This document shows, piece after piece, positions 42,103 to 50,781 of a stretch of 64,000 bases of DNA. Source of the DNA: Clostridiales bacterium (lineage in GTDB: Bacteria; Bacillota; Clostridia; Saccharofermentanales; Saccharofermentanaceae); assembly GCA_017510605.1 (NCBI GenBank), contig JAFWMQ010000006.1, positions 150,004 to 214,003 of the forward strand, in the 5' to 3' direction. The notes beneath the pieces were generated by a model. The model had not been told where the DNA came from and ran no database searches. It saw only the letters and a program-made list of their open reading frames with translations. Each line of letters starts with the position of its first letter. Positions within the stretch are counted from its first letter, which is position 1. The position numbers and the translations under genes were made by a program.

Positions 42103-44526
42103 TTATCCTCGTTCATTCAGAACCTTCTGAACTCTGTCCTGAGCGATATTGATTACCTCTTCAATTGACTTTTGCCCGGAGAAATAAGAAGGCATCTCCT
42201 CGATGAGGACCTTGTTGATCTCGGAATCTTCAGACAGCATTATCGAACAGTTCGAGATAATATTCTCAAGATTATCAACGTGCTCTGTTGTGTACTTGAC
42301 TCTGTTGTCAGGAACATCAACACCGTAATAACCGCCGTAAAGGTTGTTAATGCTGGTCTCGTTAAAGTACTTGACGGCTTTCTCACCTGTCTCCCTGAAG
42401 GCCTGACGGTTAAGAACGAAATTACCATGCTTGGCATATTCATTCTGAATGTCGTCTGAGATCAGGAGCTTAACGAATTCTCCGCATGCATCAACATCGT
42501 ATGCCTGTGCGGAAACCGCGATCGAAGAATAAGCACATACCATCGGGCCGCGGCCGTCTGCAGAAGGAATACCGAGAACGGCATTAGCGCCGTTCAATCT
42601 GTCCAGTACCTGGAAATAATCCGAGAATCCGTAACTAGTCGTATAAAGTGCAGTCTCGATCTCATTTTCCATACTCGGATCACCATAGATAACTACGTTG
42701 CTGCCGTATTCGCCTTCATCCCAATCAGGGCTCTTCTCCTGAACGTTATCTTTTACATATTCCGCAAGGGCTGCAAATTCAGGACCTGAGAAATCGGCCT
42801 TGCCATTGAAAATGAATTTATCTCTCATCGCATTGAAAAGAGTTGTGAAATAGTATGCCTGGCCTTTTGTTATAACATCCTCACCGTTTAAGCCCTCACT
42901 CAGGAACTTAACGTATTCGTCCGTTGTAAATCCTACTCCTGATGCGCCGGCATATTTCGAATCAGTATGGATTCCGGTAATACCAAAGCAGATCGGAAGA
43001 TTATAGAGCTTGCCGTCAACCTTTGTACTGTCAATGACATTCGTGAAATACTTATTACTGTCAAGTGCGCCGACATATGGCGTCAGATCTGCAAGATAAT
43101 TACCGTTGTTGAGCTTGTTCAGATAACTGACATCCAGGAACATATCCGGACCGTCGCCGTTCATGATGTCCATGGAAAGCTTGTTGCTCATCTCATTATA
43201 GAAATCATTTGTCAGCCTGCTCTCGTCATCATTGCTGTGAACATTTTCGTAACTATATGTGATCTCTGAAGAGTAGCGGTCCGTAACTTCAATAAAGTAT
43301 TTGTCGCTCGAGTCGTTATACTTCTTTATTGCTTCACTCATTACGTCATCTGTATATCCATAGGATGAGAAGAGCTCAAGGATCCTCTTGCCTGCATGAG
43401 GATTCTTATCGGCTTTTGTGAATTCAATGATCTTAAACTGTGATGCGCTCCAATCGTATGTCTGTGTGAAAGGCGTGTTCGTATAGACCTCGCCGCAAAG
43501 AATAAAGGTATCATTGTTAAAATCAACCAGGCCGAGATCGGTAAGCGTATTTCTGTCAACTCCGCACCAGCTGTAATTAAAGACTTCCTCGACCTTCTTA
43601 TTCTTCATATCGATCTTTGAGATTCCCGCAGGAGAAGTGCTGTAAACACATCCGTCAGATCCGTTAAACAGATTATAGAGATTGATCGAATTGAGCCACT
43701 CATATTCTTCAGAATCGGCTTTTGCAATCTGCTTTGTCTCAAGATTCAATTCGTAGAAAGCATATCCGATATCTGCACTTGCAGGAATAAGAATATTCTT
43801 ATCGTCTATCGGAATGACCGAATCGACACTGTAGATATTGGTCTTCTCGTCTTTTATCTCAACCTTATCTTTGCTTCCGTCAGGTGAGGTAATGTAAACA
43901 TTATAAGCTGCTGTTTCCCCGCTCCAGTCTGCCGTTGTTTCCAACTGGTAATCACCGATGTCGAAAACGCCTGTGACCTGATTGCTCTCTTCTTTTACGC
44001 GGGTATCTGTAACGTTTCCGGTTGCTGGATCAATATCGATTTCCCTGTATGTCATCGCATAAGTCTTCTCATCGTACGAACTTGCCGAGACCGTGATCTT
44101 ACCGTTACGGTATATTACAGTATCCGCATATTCATTGGCATTCAGAAATTCCTTTATATTGATCGTCTTAACCGTCTCTGTTGTAGCCCTGTCAATAACC
44201 GACAGATTGGCAATCAGGTAATCGTAGTAGTTGCCCGTCTCCCAGTTAAAATCATTCGGGATCCGATAATTTCCCTGGGTATAGACGACAATATTCTTGT
44301 CATCGGTACCTGCCATCTGGGAATAAACATAGTCTATATTCCGGCTTTCATCGACACCGGTTGTAACCTCAATTGTTCTGGTGTTAAACCAGGGAGATTT
44401 TTCCGAGATCAGCGTGCCGCCTCGCGCACCTGACTTACCGCTCTTCTTTGAAGCGCACGACGCCATCGAAAACAACATTGAAACAGCAAGCACAGCCGTT
44501 ACTGTCTTGCGCATGATTTTTTTCAT
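42103..44526 (-). CDS. Large extracellular solute-binding lipoprotein (ABC family 1-like)
   Basis: The 807-residue protein has a lipobox signal (MASC, near residue 24). Residues about 50-370 form a repeated beta-strand region that reads like a propeller (YVYSQMAGTDDKNIVVYTQ, DSVIPIDDKNILIPASAD, GSDGCVYSTSPAGISKIDMKN). Residues about 390-790 match family-1 extracellular solute-binding proteins (GDGPDMFLDVSYLNKL, LADLTPYVG, DGKLYNLPICFG, GEFVKLLISDDIQ). No ABC permease is nearby, so it is an orphan binding or sensing protein with an added propeller. GGAG precedes the ATG. Confidence 0.87.
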   Translation of the reverse strand: MKKIMRKTVTAVLAVSMLFSMASCASKKSGKSGARGGTLISEKSPWFNTRTIEVTTGVDESRNIDYVYSQMAGTDDKNIVVYTQGNYRIPNDFNWETGNYYDYLIANLSVIDRATTETVKTINIKEFLNANEYADTVIYRNGKITVSASSYDEKTYAMTYREIDIDPATGNVTDTRVKEESNQVTGVFDIGDYQLETTADWSGETAAYNVYITSPDGSKDKVEIKDEKTNIYSVDSVIPIDDKNILIPASADIGYAFYELNLETKQIAKADSEEYEWLNSINLYNLFNGSDGCVYSTSPAGISKIDMKNKKVEEVFNYSWCGVDRNTLTDLGLVDFNNDTFILCGEVYTNTPFTQTYDWSASQFKIIEFTKADKNPHAGKRILELFSSYGYTDDVMSEAIKKYNDSSDKYFIEVTDRYSSEITYSYENVHSNDDESRLTNDFYNEMSNKLSMDIMNGDGPDMFLDVSYLNKLNNGNYLADLTPYVGALDSNKYFTNVIDSTKVDGKLYNLPICFGITGIHTDSKYAGASGVGFTTDEYVKFLSEGLNGEDVITKGQAYYFTTLFNAMRDKFIFNGKADFSGPEFAALAEYVKDNVQEKSPDWDEGEYGSNVVIYGDPSMENEIETALYTTSYGFSDYFQVLDRLNGANAVLGIPSADGRGPMVCAYSSIAVSAQAYDVDACGEFVKLLISDDIQNEYAKHGNFVLNRQAFRETGEKAVKYFNETSINNLYGGYYGVDVPDNRVKYTTEHVDNLENIISNCSIMLSEDSEINKVLIEEMPSYFSGQKSIEEVINIAQDRVQKVLNERG

Positions 44527-44612
44527 ATTACCAACTCCTTTCTCCCCATAGACAACGTGTTGGCCAATATTGTCCGTGCATCATTCTATCACAATAAAAG
44601 AATTAAATATAT

Positions 44613-44648
44613 TAAAAAGAAAAGAGATGCCCTTATGAGACATCTCCT
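44613..44648 (-). terminator. Terminator of the TerB/kinase operon
   Basis: On the minus strand GAGATG (44648-44643) pairs with CATCTC (44631-44626) and is followed by a TTTTCTTTTT tract. Confidence 0.82.
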
Positions 44649-44696
44649 TAGGATCTTATAGCGATTCTACATACAATCTATGCTTCCGTTCGGATC

Positions 44697-45101
44697 TTAA
44701 CCTTCCAGCACTTCGCCGAGTTTTCGATAGGTGTCGAAAATAGTCTTGACGCTGGTCTCAAGTGTCGCACGTACGTCATCACTGATCTCAAGGGCGGCGC
44801 AGACTTCGTTTAAAATTGACTGCTCTTTCTCGTGAAGTTCCGTGTCGGCGTAAGCGACGCTGTACAGCTCGAAATAAACGATCTTGCGGTTCTTCAGATT
44901 GTCAGTCCTGAGAACGTCAAGCTCACTCTTAATGTCAATGGCGGCGGGATCATCAACGAACTTGAAATCGACGCCCATTTCTTCGCTGTATTGTTTCAGG
45001 ACCGACTCTTCCTCCGAGATGTTTCCGTCAACAGCGGCCAGTACATTGGCAATATTCCAAAAAGCTATTTTCTCTTCATGAGATAACCCGTTAAGCAGCA
45101 T
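44697..45101 (-). CDS. TerB-like domain protein
   Basis: I choose the start at 45101 (MLLNGLSHEEKIAFW) because GGAGG lies six to seven bases upstream; the frame runs 76 codons further into the kinase gene without a ribosome site. The 134-residue protein has the pattern of a tellurite-resistance TerB domain: an acidic loop VLAAVDGNISEEE and a second FELYSVAYADTELHEKEQSIL, each with metal-binding acidic residues. It follows the Ser/Thr kinase gene by 53 bases, a linkage seen in Ter-type stress systems. Confidence 0.83.
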   Translation of the reverse strand: MLLNGLSHEEKIAFWNIANVLAAVDGNISEEESVLKQYSEEMGVDFKFVDDPAAIDIKSELDVLRTDNLKNRKIVYFELYSVAYADTELHEKEQSILNEVCAALEISDDVRATLETSVKTIFDTYRKLGEVLEG

Positions 45102-45154
45102 ATTTGTCCTCCGAAATTGATTTGAAATTTCTGTCTGTTTGATTATATCAGTTT

Positions 45155-46195
45155 TTAAACTGCATAGGCATCCGTTGCAAGCGCGATTATAGTCAGGAGG
45201 ATAACGATCAATAACATGATCACTATTGCCGACGCGGTAACGAACAATGCTTTGAATAAGCTCCGCAGGAACGGGTTTTTGTGTGTGATAAAAGGAAGAT
45301 GGTCGAAAATCCCTGTCCACGAACAGCATATGTCAATGGCGACGAGAATGAATACCGCCCAGAACAGCTTCAATCCGAAATTGACTAACGGATCTTTTCT
45401 TCCGTCAAATGTAACTGTCCAGACTACCAGGAAAGGATAGCCCAATGAGGCCACTATCATCTTCCACAACTTGCGTGTGCGGTAACCCGGCGGCGGAAAC
45501 GGGTTCTTGAGTTTTGACTTAAGACAAACTTTTCCCGCGAGAACATCAGATAATTCACCGGCATTTGCATAACGGTCCCGGGGATCAAAACTCGAGGCTT
45601 TGGCCGCAACCGTCTGTATCCTTTTGTTATCCGGAAATGCATTCGCGAGCATTTTCCCCACGGCATAGACATCGCTTCTGGTATCGGACTGCATGAACCC
45701 GTATTGCTCCGGCGCCGCTACGCCGTCTGTTCCGAGATGCGTGGTATCGCCACTGCTGTCCGGCTTATAGATCTTTGCCGCATCGTAATCGATGATCTTG
45801 ACTTCACCATTCCCGGTGACCATTATGTTGGAAGCCTTTAAGTCCCTGTGAATTATCGGTTTTGGAGCGTTGTGAAGGAATTTCAGGCCTTCGAGCATTT
45901 CCAGGAACAGCTTCAGCTTATCATTTTCGGGCATCCTGTTATCGAAAATAATATTGTCAAAAGTATTCCCCTGCACTACTTCCTCGATCACTATCAGTGT
46001 ATTGTCATCAGCTTTCCAATAATCGTAGATCTGCGGAATATGTTTATCGTTATGTGAAGCAAGAAATGCATAAACATCTTCGTCGTAATAAGTAAGCCTC
46101 TTCATCATGCAAACATCGCCTGTAATCTCATTTCTGACCAGGCTCCGCTTACTGTCGTAATGATATAATTCTTTATACTCGGACAAGTTATGCAT
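45155..46195 (-). CDS. Membrane Ser/Thr protein kinase (Hanks-type)
   Basis: I place the start at 46195 (MHNLSEYKELYHYD). The 346-residue protein has a kinase domain with Lys32 (MMKRL), catalytic loop IIHRDLKASN (Asp118, Asn123) and the metal-binding Asp136 in IDYDAAK, where DFG is replaced by DYD. AAPEQYG and DVYAVGKML complete it. The glycine loop is poorly formed. Three hydrophobic segments near the C-terminus (about 240-345) anchor it, so the kinase lies N-terminal to its membrane part. It is divergent from an XRE regulator and followed by a TerB gene. Confidence 0.9.
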   Translation of the reverse strand: MHNLSEYKELYHYDSKRSLVRNEITGDVCMMKRLTYYDEDVYAFLASHNDKHIPQIYDYWKADDNTLIVIEEVVQGNTFDNIIFDNRMPENDKLKLFLEMLEGLKFLHNAPKPIIHRDLKASNIMVTGNGEVKIIDYDAAKIYKPDSSGDTTHLGTDGVAAPEQYGFMQSDTRSDVYAVGKMLANAFPDNKRIQTVAAKASSFDPRDRYANAGELSDVLAGKVCLKSKLKNPFPPPGYRTRKLWKMIVASLGYPFLVVWTVTFDGRKDPLVNFGLKLFWAVFILVAIDICCSWTGIFDHLPFITHKNPFLRSLFKALFVTASAIVIMLLIVILLTIIALATDAYAV

Positions 46196-46225
46196 ATAAC
46201 GATTATACAACGAGAGGAAAGAACT

Positions 46226-46654
46226 ATGGCAGAAAAAACCAGTGACCTGATGAACAAGCTTATCTCCACGGATTCGCCTGAAGAACTCAGTCAATATCTG
46301 AATGAGATCAGGGACAAGTATCCGAAAGATCTGAGCTCATACATCAAGGCGATCCTCGCGGAAAAAGACATGTCCATTGCTGATATGCAGAAGAAAAGCT
46401 GCATCGACCGCACTTATATCTATCAGATCATGGACGGAAGCAAGCACCCGGGCAGAGACAAGATCATCGCAATGGCCATCGCATGTGAGATGACTCTTCC
46501 GGAATGCCAGCGCGCATTGGAGATCGCTCAGGAAGGCATACTTTACGCAAAGGACCGCCGCGACAGTCTTGTGATCTATGCCATCAACAAAAAGATGAGC
46601 ATTATGGATCTCAACAGTCTTCTTGAGGAATACAAATTCCAGGCTTTGGACTGA
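46226..46654 (+). CDS. XRE-type helix-turn-helix protein
   Basis: I place the start at 46226 (MAEKTSDLMNKL) with AGAGGAAAG upstream. The 142-residue protein has an N-terminal helical part (1-37) and an HTH domain (38-92) with MSIADMQKKSCIDRTYIYQIMDG as the core. The rest (95-142) is helical and contains AKDRRDSLVIYAINKKMSIMDL, a second HTH-like repeat. It is divergent from the kinase with a 30-base gap, so shared control is likely. A terminator follows. Confidence 0.85.
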   Translation: MAEKTSDLMNKLISTDSPEELSQYLNEIRDKYPKDLSSYIKAILAEKDMSIADMQKKSCIDRTYIYQIMDGSKHPGRDKIIAMAIACEMTLPECQRALEIAQEGILYAKDRRDSLVIYAINKKMSIMDLNSLLEEYKFQALD

Positions 46655-46680
46655 CGTCTAATATTTTTTGATTTTCGTTG

Positions 46681-46711
46681 CCCTGACAGCATCCGGCCTG
46701 TCAGGGTTTTT
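46681..46711 (+). terminator. Terminator after the XRE gene
   Basis: CCCTGACAG (46681-46689) and CTGTCAGGG (46698-46706) form a perfect stem followed by TTTTT. A second hairpin GTATGC/GCATAC (about 46715-46731) with T-rich tail follows. The remaining gap to 46908 shows only a GGTGA/TCACC hairpin. Confidence 0.88.
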
Positions 46712-46908
46712 CATGTATGCCGGCAGCATACCTTTTCGCTTTTTACAGGTAATAGAATCAAAAACAAGAAGGGTATGAAAGAGATAAGAAAGAGACGGAA
46801 TGCCATTTTCCAATGGCTATAAACTCTTCTGATAACGTGCGGATGAGGTGATATTGTTTTCATCACCCGTTAACAAAAGGTTATTAGAAAGGTAATAGCT
46901 CTTTGGGT

Positions 46909-46914
46909 TATAAT
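46909..46914 (+). promoter_or_regulatory. -10 box of the structured RNA
   Basis: A consensus TATAAT ends six bases before the 5' arm of the large stem at 46920. The -35 region is poor (TTAGAA, 19 bases upstream). Confidence 0.5.
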
Positions 46915-46918
46915 AATG

Positions 46919-47068
46919 GTGCGACACAACTAAATTAAAACCTATGACAGTTTCGACGTTCGGCAAAAACGCCGGTCTCTTTCATACCTGTCATAGGATG
47001 AGTTGTGTCGCAGCAATCGAGGCTGACGGTTTTCGGTGCGGTAGCTTCGGTTACCGCACTTTTTATTT
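46919..47068 (+). ncRNA. Structured RNA or leader with its own terminator, unrecognised
   Basis: A 12-bp perfect outer stem (46920-46931 with 47001-47012; TGCGACACAACT) encloses a 10-bp stem (CCTATGACAG 46941-46950 with CTGTCATAGG 46988-46997). This encloses a small CGGC/GCCG hairpin (46961-46974) extended by GAC/GTC across a GTT bulge. A 23-base linker leads to a 10-bp UUCG-capped hairpin (47036-47059) with five T residues, a strong terminator. A promoter -10 fits at 46909. It may be an independent small RNA or an attenuating leader of the gene at 47136. I match it to no known riboswitch. Confidence 0.72.
47036..47068 (+). terminator. UUCG-capped terminator of the structured RNA
   Basis: GTGCGGTAGC-TTCG-GTTACCGCAC is a 10-bp stem with a UUCG tetraloop and a TTTTTATTT tail. 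Confidence 0.9.
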
Positions 47069-47135
47069 GCAAGGTTTTTTGTCAAGTAAGTGCATAGTTG
47101 CTAAGCAACAAAGACTTTGGTCGAAAGGAGGTTCT

Positions 47136-47576
47136 ATGACGATTCCTAAAAGGAATAGTCTGTTTGCAGTAAACACTATAGTTCCATTGATATGCGGGTT
47201 GCTCATTTATATGACAAAAGCAGAAAGCACTTACTTATCAAGTTTCTTATCTGGTTTTCGGACATTATTACCAACAATAGATTACCCGTATATAATCCGT
47301 AGTTTTGCTTGTGATTTTTTGTGGACATACTCAATGTTTTTCTGCTTCAGACTTACTTTAGGAGACAAGCTAAAAGGTAAACATAACCAAGTGGTTATAG
47401 CATTAACTGCTGTCGTCGCAATAGTCGTTGAAACAATTCAACTCTTTAAGATCATACCCGGAACATTTGATCCGATGGATATTCTGGTCGAACTGATTGC
47501 AATAGCAGTTGCCCTTTTAATAACAACAATAATAGAACGGAGGTTCAAGAATTATGAAGAAAAATGTATTAGTTAG
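47136..47576 (+). CDS. VanZ-like membrane protein
   Basis: I place the start at 47136 (MTIPKRNSLFAVNT) with AAAGGAGG upstream; the frame runs back through the structured RNA but cannot be coding there. The 146-residue protein has about four membrane segments and the VanZ-type ending GTFDPMDILVELIAIAVALL. The family covers small membrane proteins of unclear function, a few linked to glycopeptide tolerance. Its end overlaps the next gene by 23 bases. Confidence 0.82.
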   Translation: MTIPKRNSLFAVNTIVPLICGLLIYMTKAESTYLSSFLSGFRTLLPTIDYPYIIRSFACDFLWTYSMFFCFRLTLGDKLKGKHNQVVIALTAVVAIVVETIQLFKIIPGTFDPMDILVELIAIAVALLITTIIERRFKNYEEKCIS

Positions 47577-48360
47577 ATCTATCTGTACTATCCTGGCCGT
47601 ATGCGTATTCGCCGGCATGGCTATGGCATCAGGATCAAGCAGCAGCAGTTCAAAGGAGACCGGCAGCGTAACAATCGGTGATAAGGCAACCAAAGAGACC
47701 GAAGAAACAACAAAAGCTACCGAAGCTAAGGCTGAGTATGAAATCACCCATACAACTTTTGTTCATTACACAAACTCAATTGATATAGAAGAGTATTGCG
47801 GAATCATTGAGATTAAGAACACTGGTTCATCTTGCCTTTATCTCAAGGATTGTACTTTTGATTTCGAAGACGATGATGGACACCTTCTCCAAGCAGATAA
47901 GATGATTTCCACTGCTCCGGATGTAATTGCTCCCGGTGAATATGGATATTTCTTTAATGATGGATCCCTTGATGATGGCGTTTCATTAGAAAATGGTGTA
48001 AATCTTGTACCGAATTTTACTGTAGAAGTTGCTAGAAAAGGCAAAGACGCTGTAGTTGATTACGAGGTTTCAGATCTTGATATCAGAGATAATGATTACG
48101 GCATCGGAGTTAAAGTTACAGGCCGAGTTGCTAACAACACATCTGAAGATACGACTTCTCTTGATGTTAAGATATTTGCTATTTTCTATGACAGCAACGG
48201 AGAAATACTTGATGTTGGTTATACATATGCTGACAGTATGAGTGCAGGCGGTAAGGCAAGTTTCGAAGTATCTACAATGTTTGGAAACAGTGAGTTCTCT
48301 GTTGATGATATTGCTGAATACAAAGTAATAGCCAGGAAGACACTTCTTTATAATTTGTAA
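47554..48360 (+). CDS. Exported FxLYD-like domain protein
   Basis: The 268-residue protein has a signal-like N-terminus (LAVCVFAGMAMASGSSSS) without a standard lipobox, a Thr/Glu/Lys linker to about residue 60, and two beta-sandwich domains of the FxLYD kind (IIEIKNTGSSCLYLKDC, VTGRVANNTSEDTTSLDVKIFAIFYDSNGEIL). These domains are found in extracellular proteins of Firmicutes and bind unknown ligands. GGAGG lies inside the upstream gene. It ends with a terminator. Confidence 0.82.
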   Translation: MKKNVLVRSICTILAVCVFAGMAMASGSSSSSSKETGSVTIGDKATKETEETTKATEAKAEYEITHTTFVHYTNSIDIEEYCGIIEIKNTGSSCLYLKDCTFDFEDDDGHLLQADKMISTAPDVIAPGEYGYFFNDGSLDDGVSLENGVNLVPNFTVEVARKGKDAVVDYEVSDLDIRDNDYGIGVKVTGRVANNTSEDTTSLDVKIFAIFYDSNGEILDVGYTYADSMSAGGKASFEVSTMFGNSEFSVDDIAEYKVIARKTLLYNL

Positions 48361-48404
48361 AACATACGTCATCACAATTTATACTTTGAAATAATCTAAT
48401 TATA

Positions 48405-48455
48405 AAAAGGGAGTGTTTCAAAAGTGAAGAAATTCACTAGTGAGCACTCCCTTTT
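48405..48455 (+). terminator. Terminator after the FxLYD gene
   Basis: AAAAGGGAGTG (48405-48415) pairs with CACTCCCTTTT (48445-48455), with an inner AGTGAA-GAAA-TTCACT hairpin. Confidence 0.88.
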
Positions 48456-48667
48456 ATATGTGGGAATATAGTTGAGGGGGTGTACCTTTAAAATTCTCAC
48501 AACAAAATCACAGCCTGCAATGTAATCGGCTGAGATTTTTCCCCGTCAACAACAGATTTTGCCCTTCACAGCACACAAAATCATCCGCATTTAAAAGAAT
48601 ATGTGCCCGTTTTGGCTATTTAGTCACTAGCATACTAATAAAAATTTAGCGATTCATGCCTTATGAC
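48456..48667. other. Non-coding gap with a terminator-like hairpin
   Basis: AAAATC-A-CAGCC (48504-48515) and GGCTG-A-GATTTT (48528-48539) form a hairpin with one A-A mismatch and a T-run. I see no gene. The AAAATCACAGCC arm is shared with the hairpin at 35853. Confidence 0.5.
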
Positions 48668-48764
48668 AAAAGAAAAGACCCGGTCTTCAACCGGGTCAAA
48701 TTCTCTTTAACATCTTTATCTTTGAAAGGAGGCGACGCGATAGAGAACCACTTCTATCGGTCAC
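48668..48764 (-). ncRNA. Candidate small RNA with anti-Shine-Dalgarno segment
   Basis: On the minus strand ATGCCA (-35, 4 of 6) and TATAAT (48776-48771) are 17 bases apart, placing the start near 48764. The transcript would form a CGATAGA/TCTATCG hairpin (48760-48739), then an exposed CGTCGCCTCCTTTC (48737-48724), complementary to GGAGG-type ribosome sites. It ends in a GACCCGG-TTGAAGA-CCGGGTC terminator (48697-48677) with TTTTCTTTT. No frame is open. Length is about 95 bases. It does not cover the GGDEF gene upstream but could share its terminator. Confidence 0.66.
48677..48697 (-). terminator. Terminator of the small RNA (and possibly of the GGDEF gene)
   Basis: A seven-bp GC-rich perfect stem, GACCCGG/CCGGGTC, with a seven-base loop, followed on the minus strand by TTTTCTTTT. 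Confidence 0.85.
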
Positions 48765-48855
48765 ATTGATATTATAACATTGAGGTAATTTTGTGGCATT
48801 TTTTAAATGGACAAAAACAGACTTTCAAGTCTGAACATATTGCACAAAAGAGTCC

Positions 48856-50781
48856 TCAGTTCTCCTTCTTGTGCTGTTTTTTCTCGTCGTACATGGACTG
48901 GTCGGCGATCTTGAGGTAGTCGGCGAACAGCTGGTACTCGTCGAGCTGCTTCTCTTTCACGTCCATTGCCGGGTTGGCGATGTGGATGCCGGCGCTGACG
49001 ACGACGTCGAAATGCTTATTCTCCGATCTGACCTTGTCGGTGATATAGTCCCTTACTTTCCTGATGAAGTCGGCCGCTCTGAGCTGGTCGTAGTTCTTTG
49101 CGACGATGACAAACTCGTCACCGCCTGATCTGACGCAGATCTCGTCGTATCCTGAGGCGGAAGACAGGGCTGAAGCGATCGCCTTGATCGCATAGTCGCC
49201 TTCGTGGTGGCCGAAATTATCATTTATCTGCTTGAGACCGTCCATGTCGACGATCATGACGGCCAGGCCGGTTCCGTTTTCGAGGCATTCATCGAAAAAC
49301 TTTCCGAAGAACTTCTCGACGCCGTATCTGTTGTATAGGCCGGTGAGCATGTCCTTGGTGTACAGGAACTCAAGGCGGTTGACTGTCGACTGGAGGTCAC
49401 GCTGGATGCGGCGGTTCTCGAAAATCATGCCGAGGTCAACGAGCCATGACTGCTGCATTTCCTGCTCGTGATAGTCAATATCGGACGAGACGATGAGATA
49501 GCCCATGTAGTACTGCAGATGGTGGATCGTGAAGATGTAGTACGGGTTCGGATCTTCGAGGAGCTTTGGCGGAAGGATGTTCTTTTTCCGGAAAGTCTGG
49601 ACGGGAACGTCCTCGTCGCCGAGGTAACCGGTGACGATGGTCATGTCTTCGTCGGTGGTCGAATAATCCTTGCCGACGATCCTCTGCTGGTCCCAGCCGG
49701 GCGCGAGACACAGGAGCATGTTCTTAAAGCCGGAATTCCATTTAGCGTTTTTCTTGACCGCGTCAAAGAACTCCGTCAGTGACCCGGCTTCCGCGACGCT
49801 CAGCATCAGATTGGTCGTGGATTGCGCGATGTCAGTCGTATTCCTTAAGCGCTTAAGATAAACGTCTCTTATGTCCAGGATGTTATCGGCCGACAAAGGC
49901 ACACATCCGCATGACTGGTTTTTCAGGAAATCAGCAGGGATCAGGATATTCTCCGGGAGCTCCTTTCCTTCGAACTGTTCCGTGAGTGCCTTTACTGCCT
50001 CGTATCCGGAACTGTAAAAAGGCTGCCTGGAAGTCGTGATCGTGGGGAAACCGTTGATTGCGTCATCAACACCGTCAAATCCTGTTACTATCAGATCTTC
50101 CGGAACTCTGATGCCCTTGTTCCTGCATGCGGTCACAAAACCGACCGCACTGTAATCGTTCGCGCAAACAACTGCATCCGGAAGTTTCTTGCCTTTTTTC
50201 TTACAGTCTTCAAGTATGTATTCGAGTGCGCCCTCGCCGCAGTCACGCCAGAGATTACCTACATAGACCTTCGATTCATCGTATCCGATACCATGCTCTA
50301 TGAGCGATTCTTTATAAGCTTCTTGCCTTTTCTTCGCGAAGAGTTTCTCAGGGATGCCTGCAATATGATATATGTTCCTGCAGTTGTGCTCTTCGATAAC
50401 GTGATCGACGATCTCTTTAAACGAGAGCTTGTCGTCGCACACGATATTTCTGTAATCCGGATCGAGAATGCCGATGTTGATTATCGGTTTGTCCGTCTTG
50501 GAAAGTATCTGCCCCAGGTGCTCCTTGACCGTCGGACTTAAATACGTGCTTATCCTGATGATACCGTCAAAATCGTTTAGATCCGGGATATCAAATGAGA
50601 CGCAGTCGCCCAGATCGTACTTGGAATATTTATCGTAGCTCCTGCCAGTATATGAATCACTGAAGCTCGCGAAATAAATGACTTTCACGCCAAGTTCCAA
50701 GGCAGCGGCATTTATGCCCTTCTGCGTCAGTCCGCACATGGGCTCGTAAACATGAGATGTAAAAACGGCTATCTTTTTCAT
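48856..50781 (-). CDS. LacI-type sugar-binding domain fused to GGDEF cyclase
   Basis: I use the start at 50781 (MKKIAVFTSHVYEP) as it is the natural start of the binding-protein fold. The 641-residue protein has a periplasmic-binding domain of LacI type (about 1-290; AVVCANDYSAVGFVTA, IRVPEDLIVTGFDGVDDA) without a DNA-binding HTH, a helical/GAF-like middle (300-460), and a GGDEF domain with SGGDEFVIV and DMDGLKQINDNFGHHEGD. No membrane segment is seen, so it should sense a cytoplasmic small molecule and make c-di-GMP. Confidence 0.9.
   Translation of the reverse strand: MKKIAVFTSHVYEPMCGLTQKGINAAALELGVKVIYFASFSDSYTGRSYDKYSKYDLGDCVSFDIPDLNDFDGIIRISTYLSPTVKEHLGQILSKTDKPIINIGILDPDYRNIVCDDKLSFKEIVDHVIEEHNCRNIYHIAGIPEKLFAKKRQEAYKESLIEHGIGYDESKVYVGNLWRDCGEGALEYILEDCKKKGKKLPDAVVCANDYSAVGFVTACRNKGIRVPEDLIVTGFDGVDDAINGFPTITTSRQPFYSSGYEAVKALTEQFEGKELPENILIPADFLKNQSCGCVPLSADNILDIRDVYLKRLRNTTDIAQSTTNLMLSVAEAGSLTEFFDAVKKNAKWNSGFKNMLLCLAPGWDQQRIVGKDYSTTDEDMTIVTGYLGDEDVPVQTFRKKNILPPKLLEDPNPYYIFTIHHLQYYMGYLIVSSDIDYHEQEMQQSWLVDLGMIFENRRIQRDLQSTVNRLEFLYTKDMLTGLYNRYGVEKFFGKFFDECLENGTGLAVMIVDMDGLKQINDNFGHHEGDYAIKAIASALSSASGYDEICVRSGGDEFVIVAKNYDQLRAADFIRKVRDYITDKVRSENKHFDVVVSAGIHIANPAMDVKEKQLDEYQLFADYLKIADQSMYDEKKQHKKEN

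Noticed and set aside
46944..47135. An N-terminal extension of the VanZ-like protein
   Set aside because: It would be translated from a strong RNA stem and the terminator, lacks a ribosome site, and the ATG at 47136 has AAAGGAGG.
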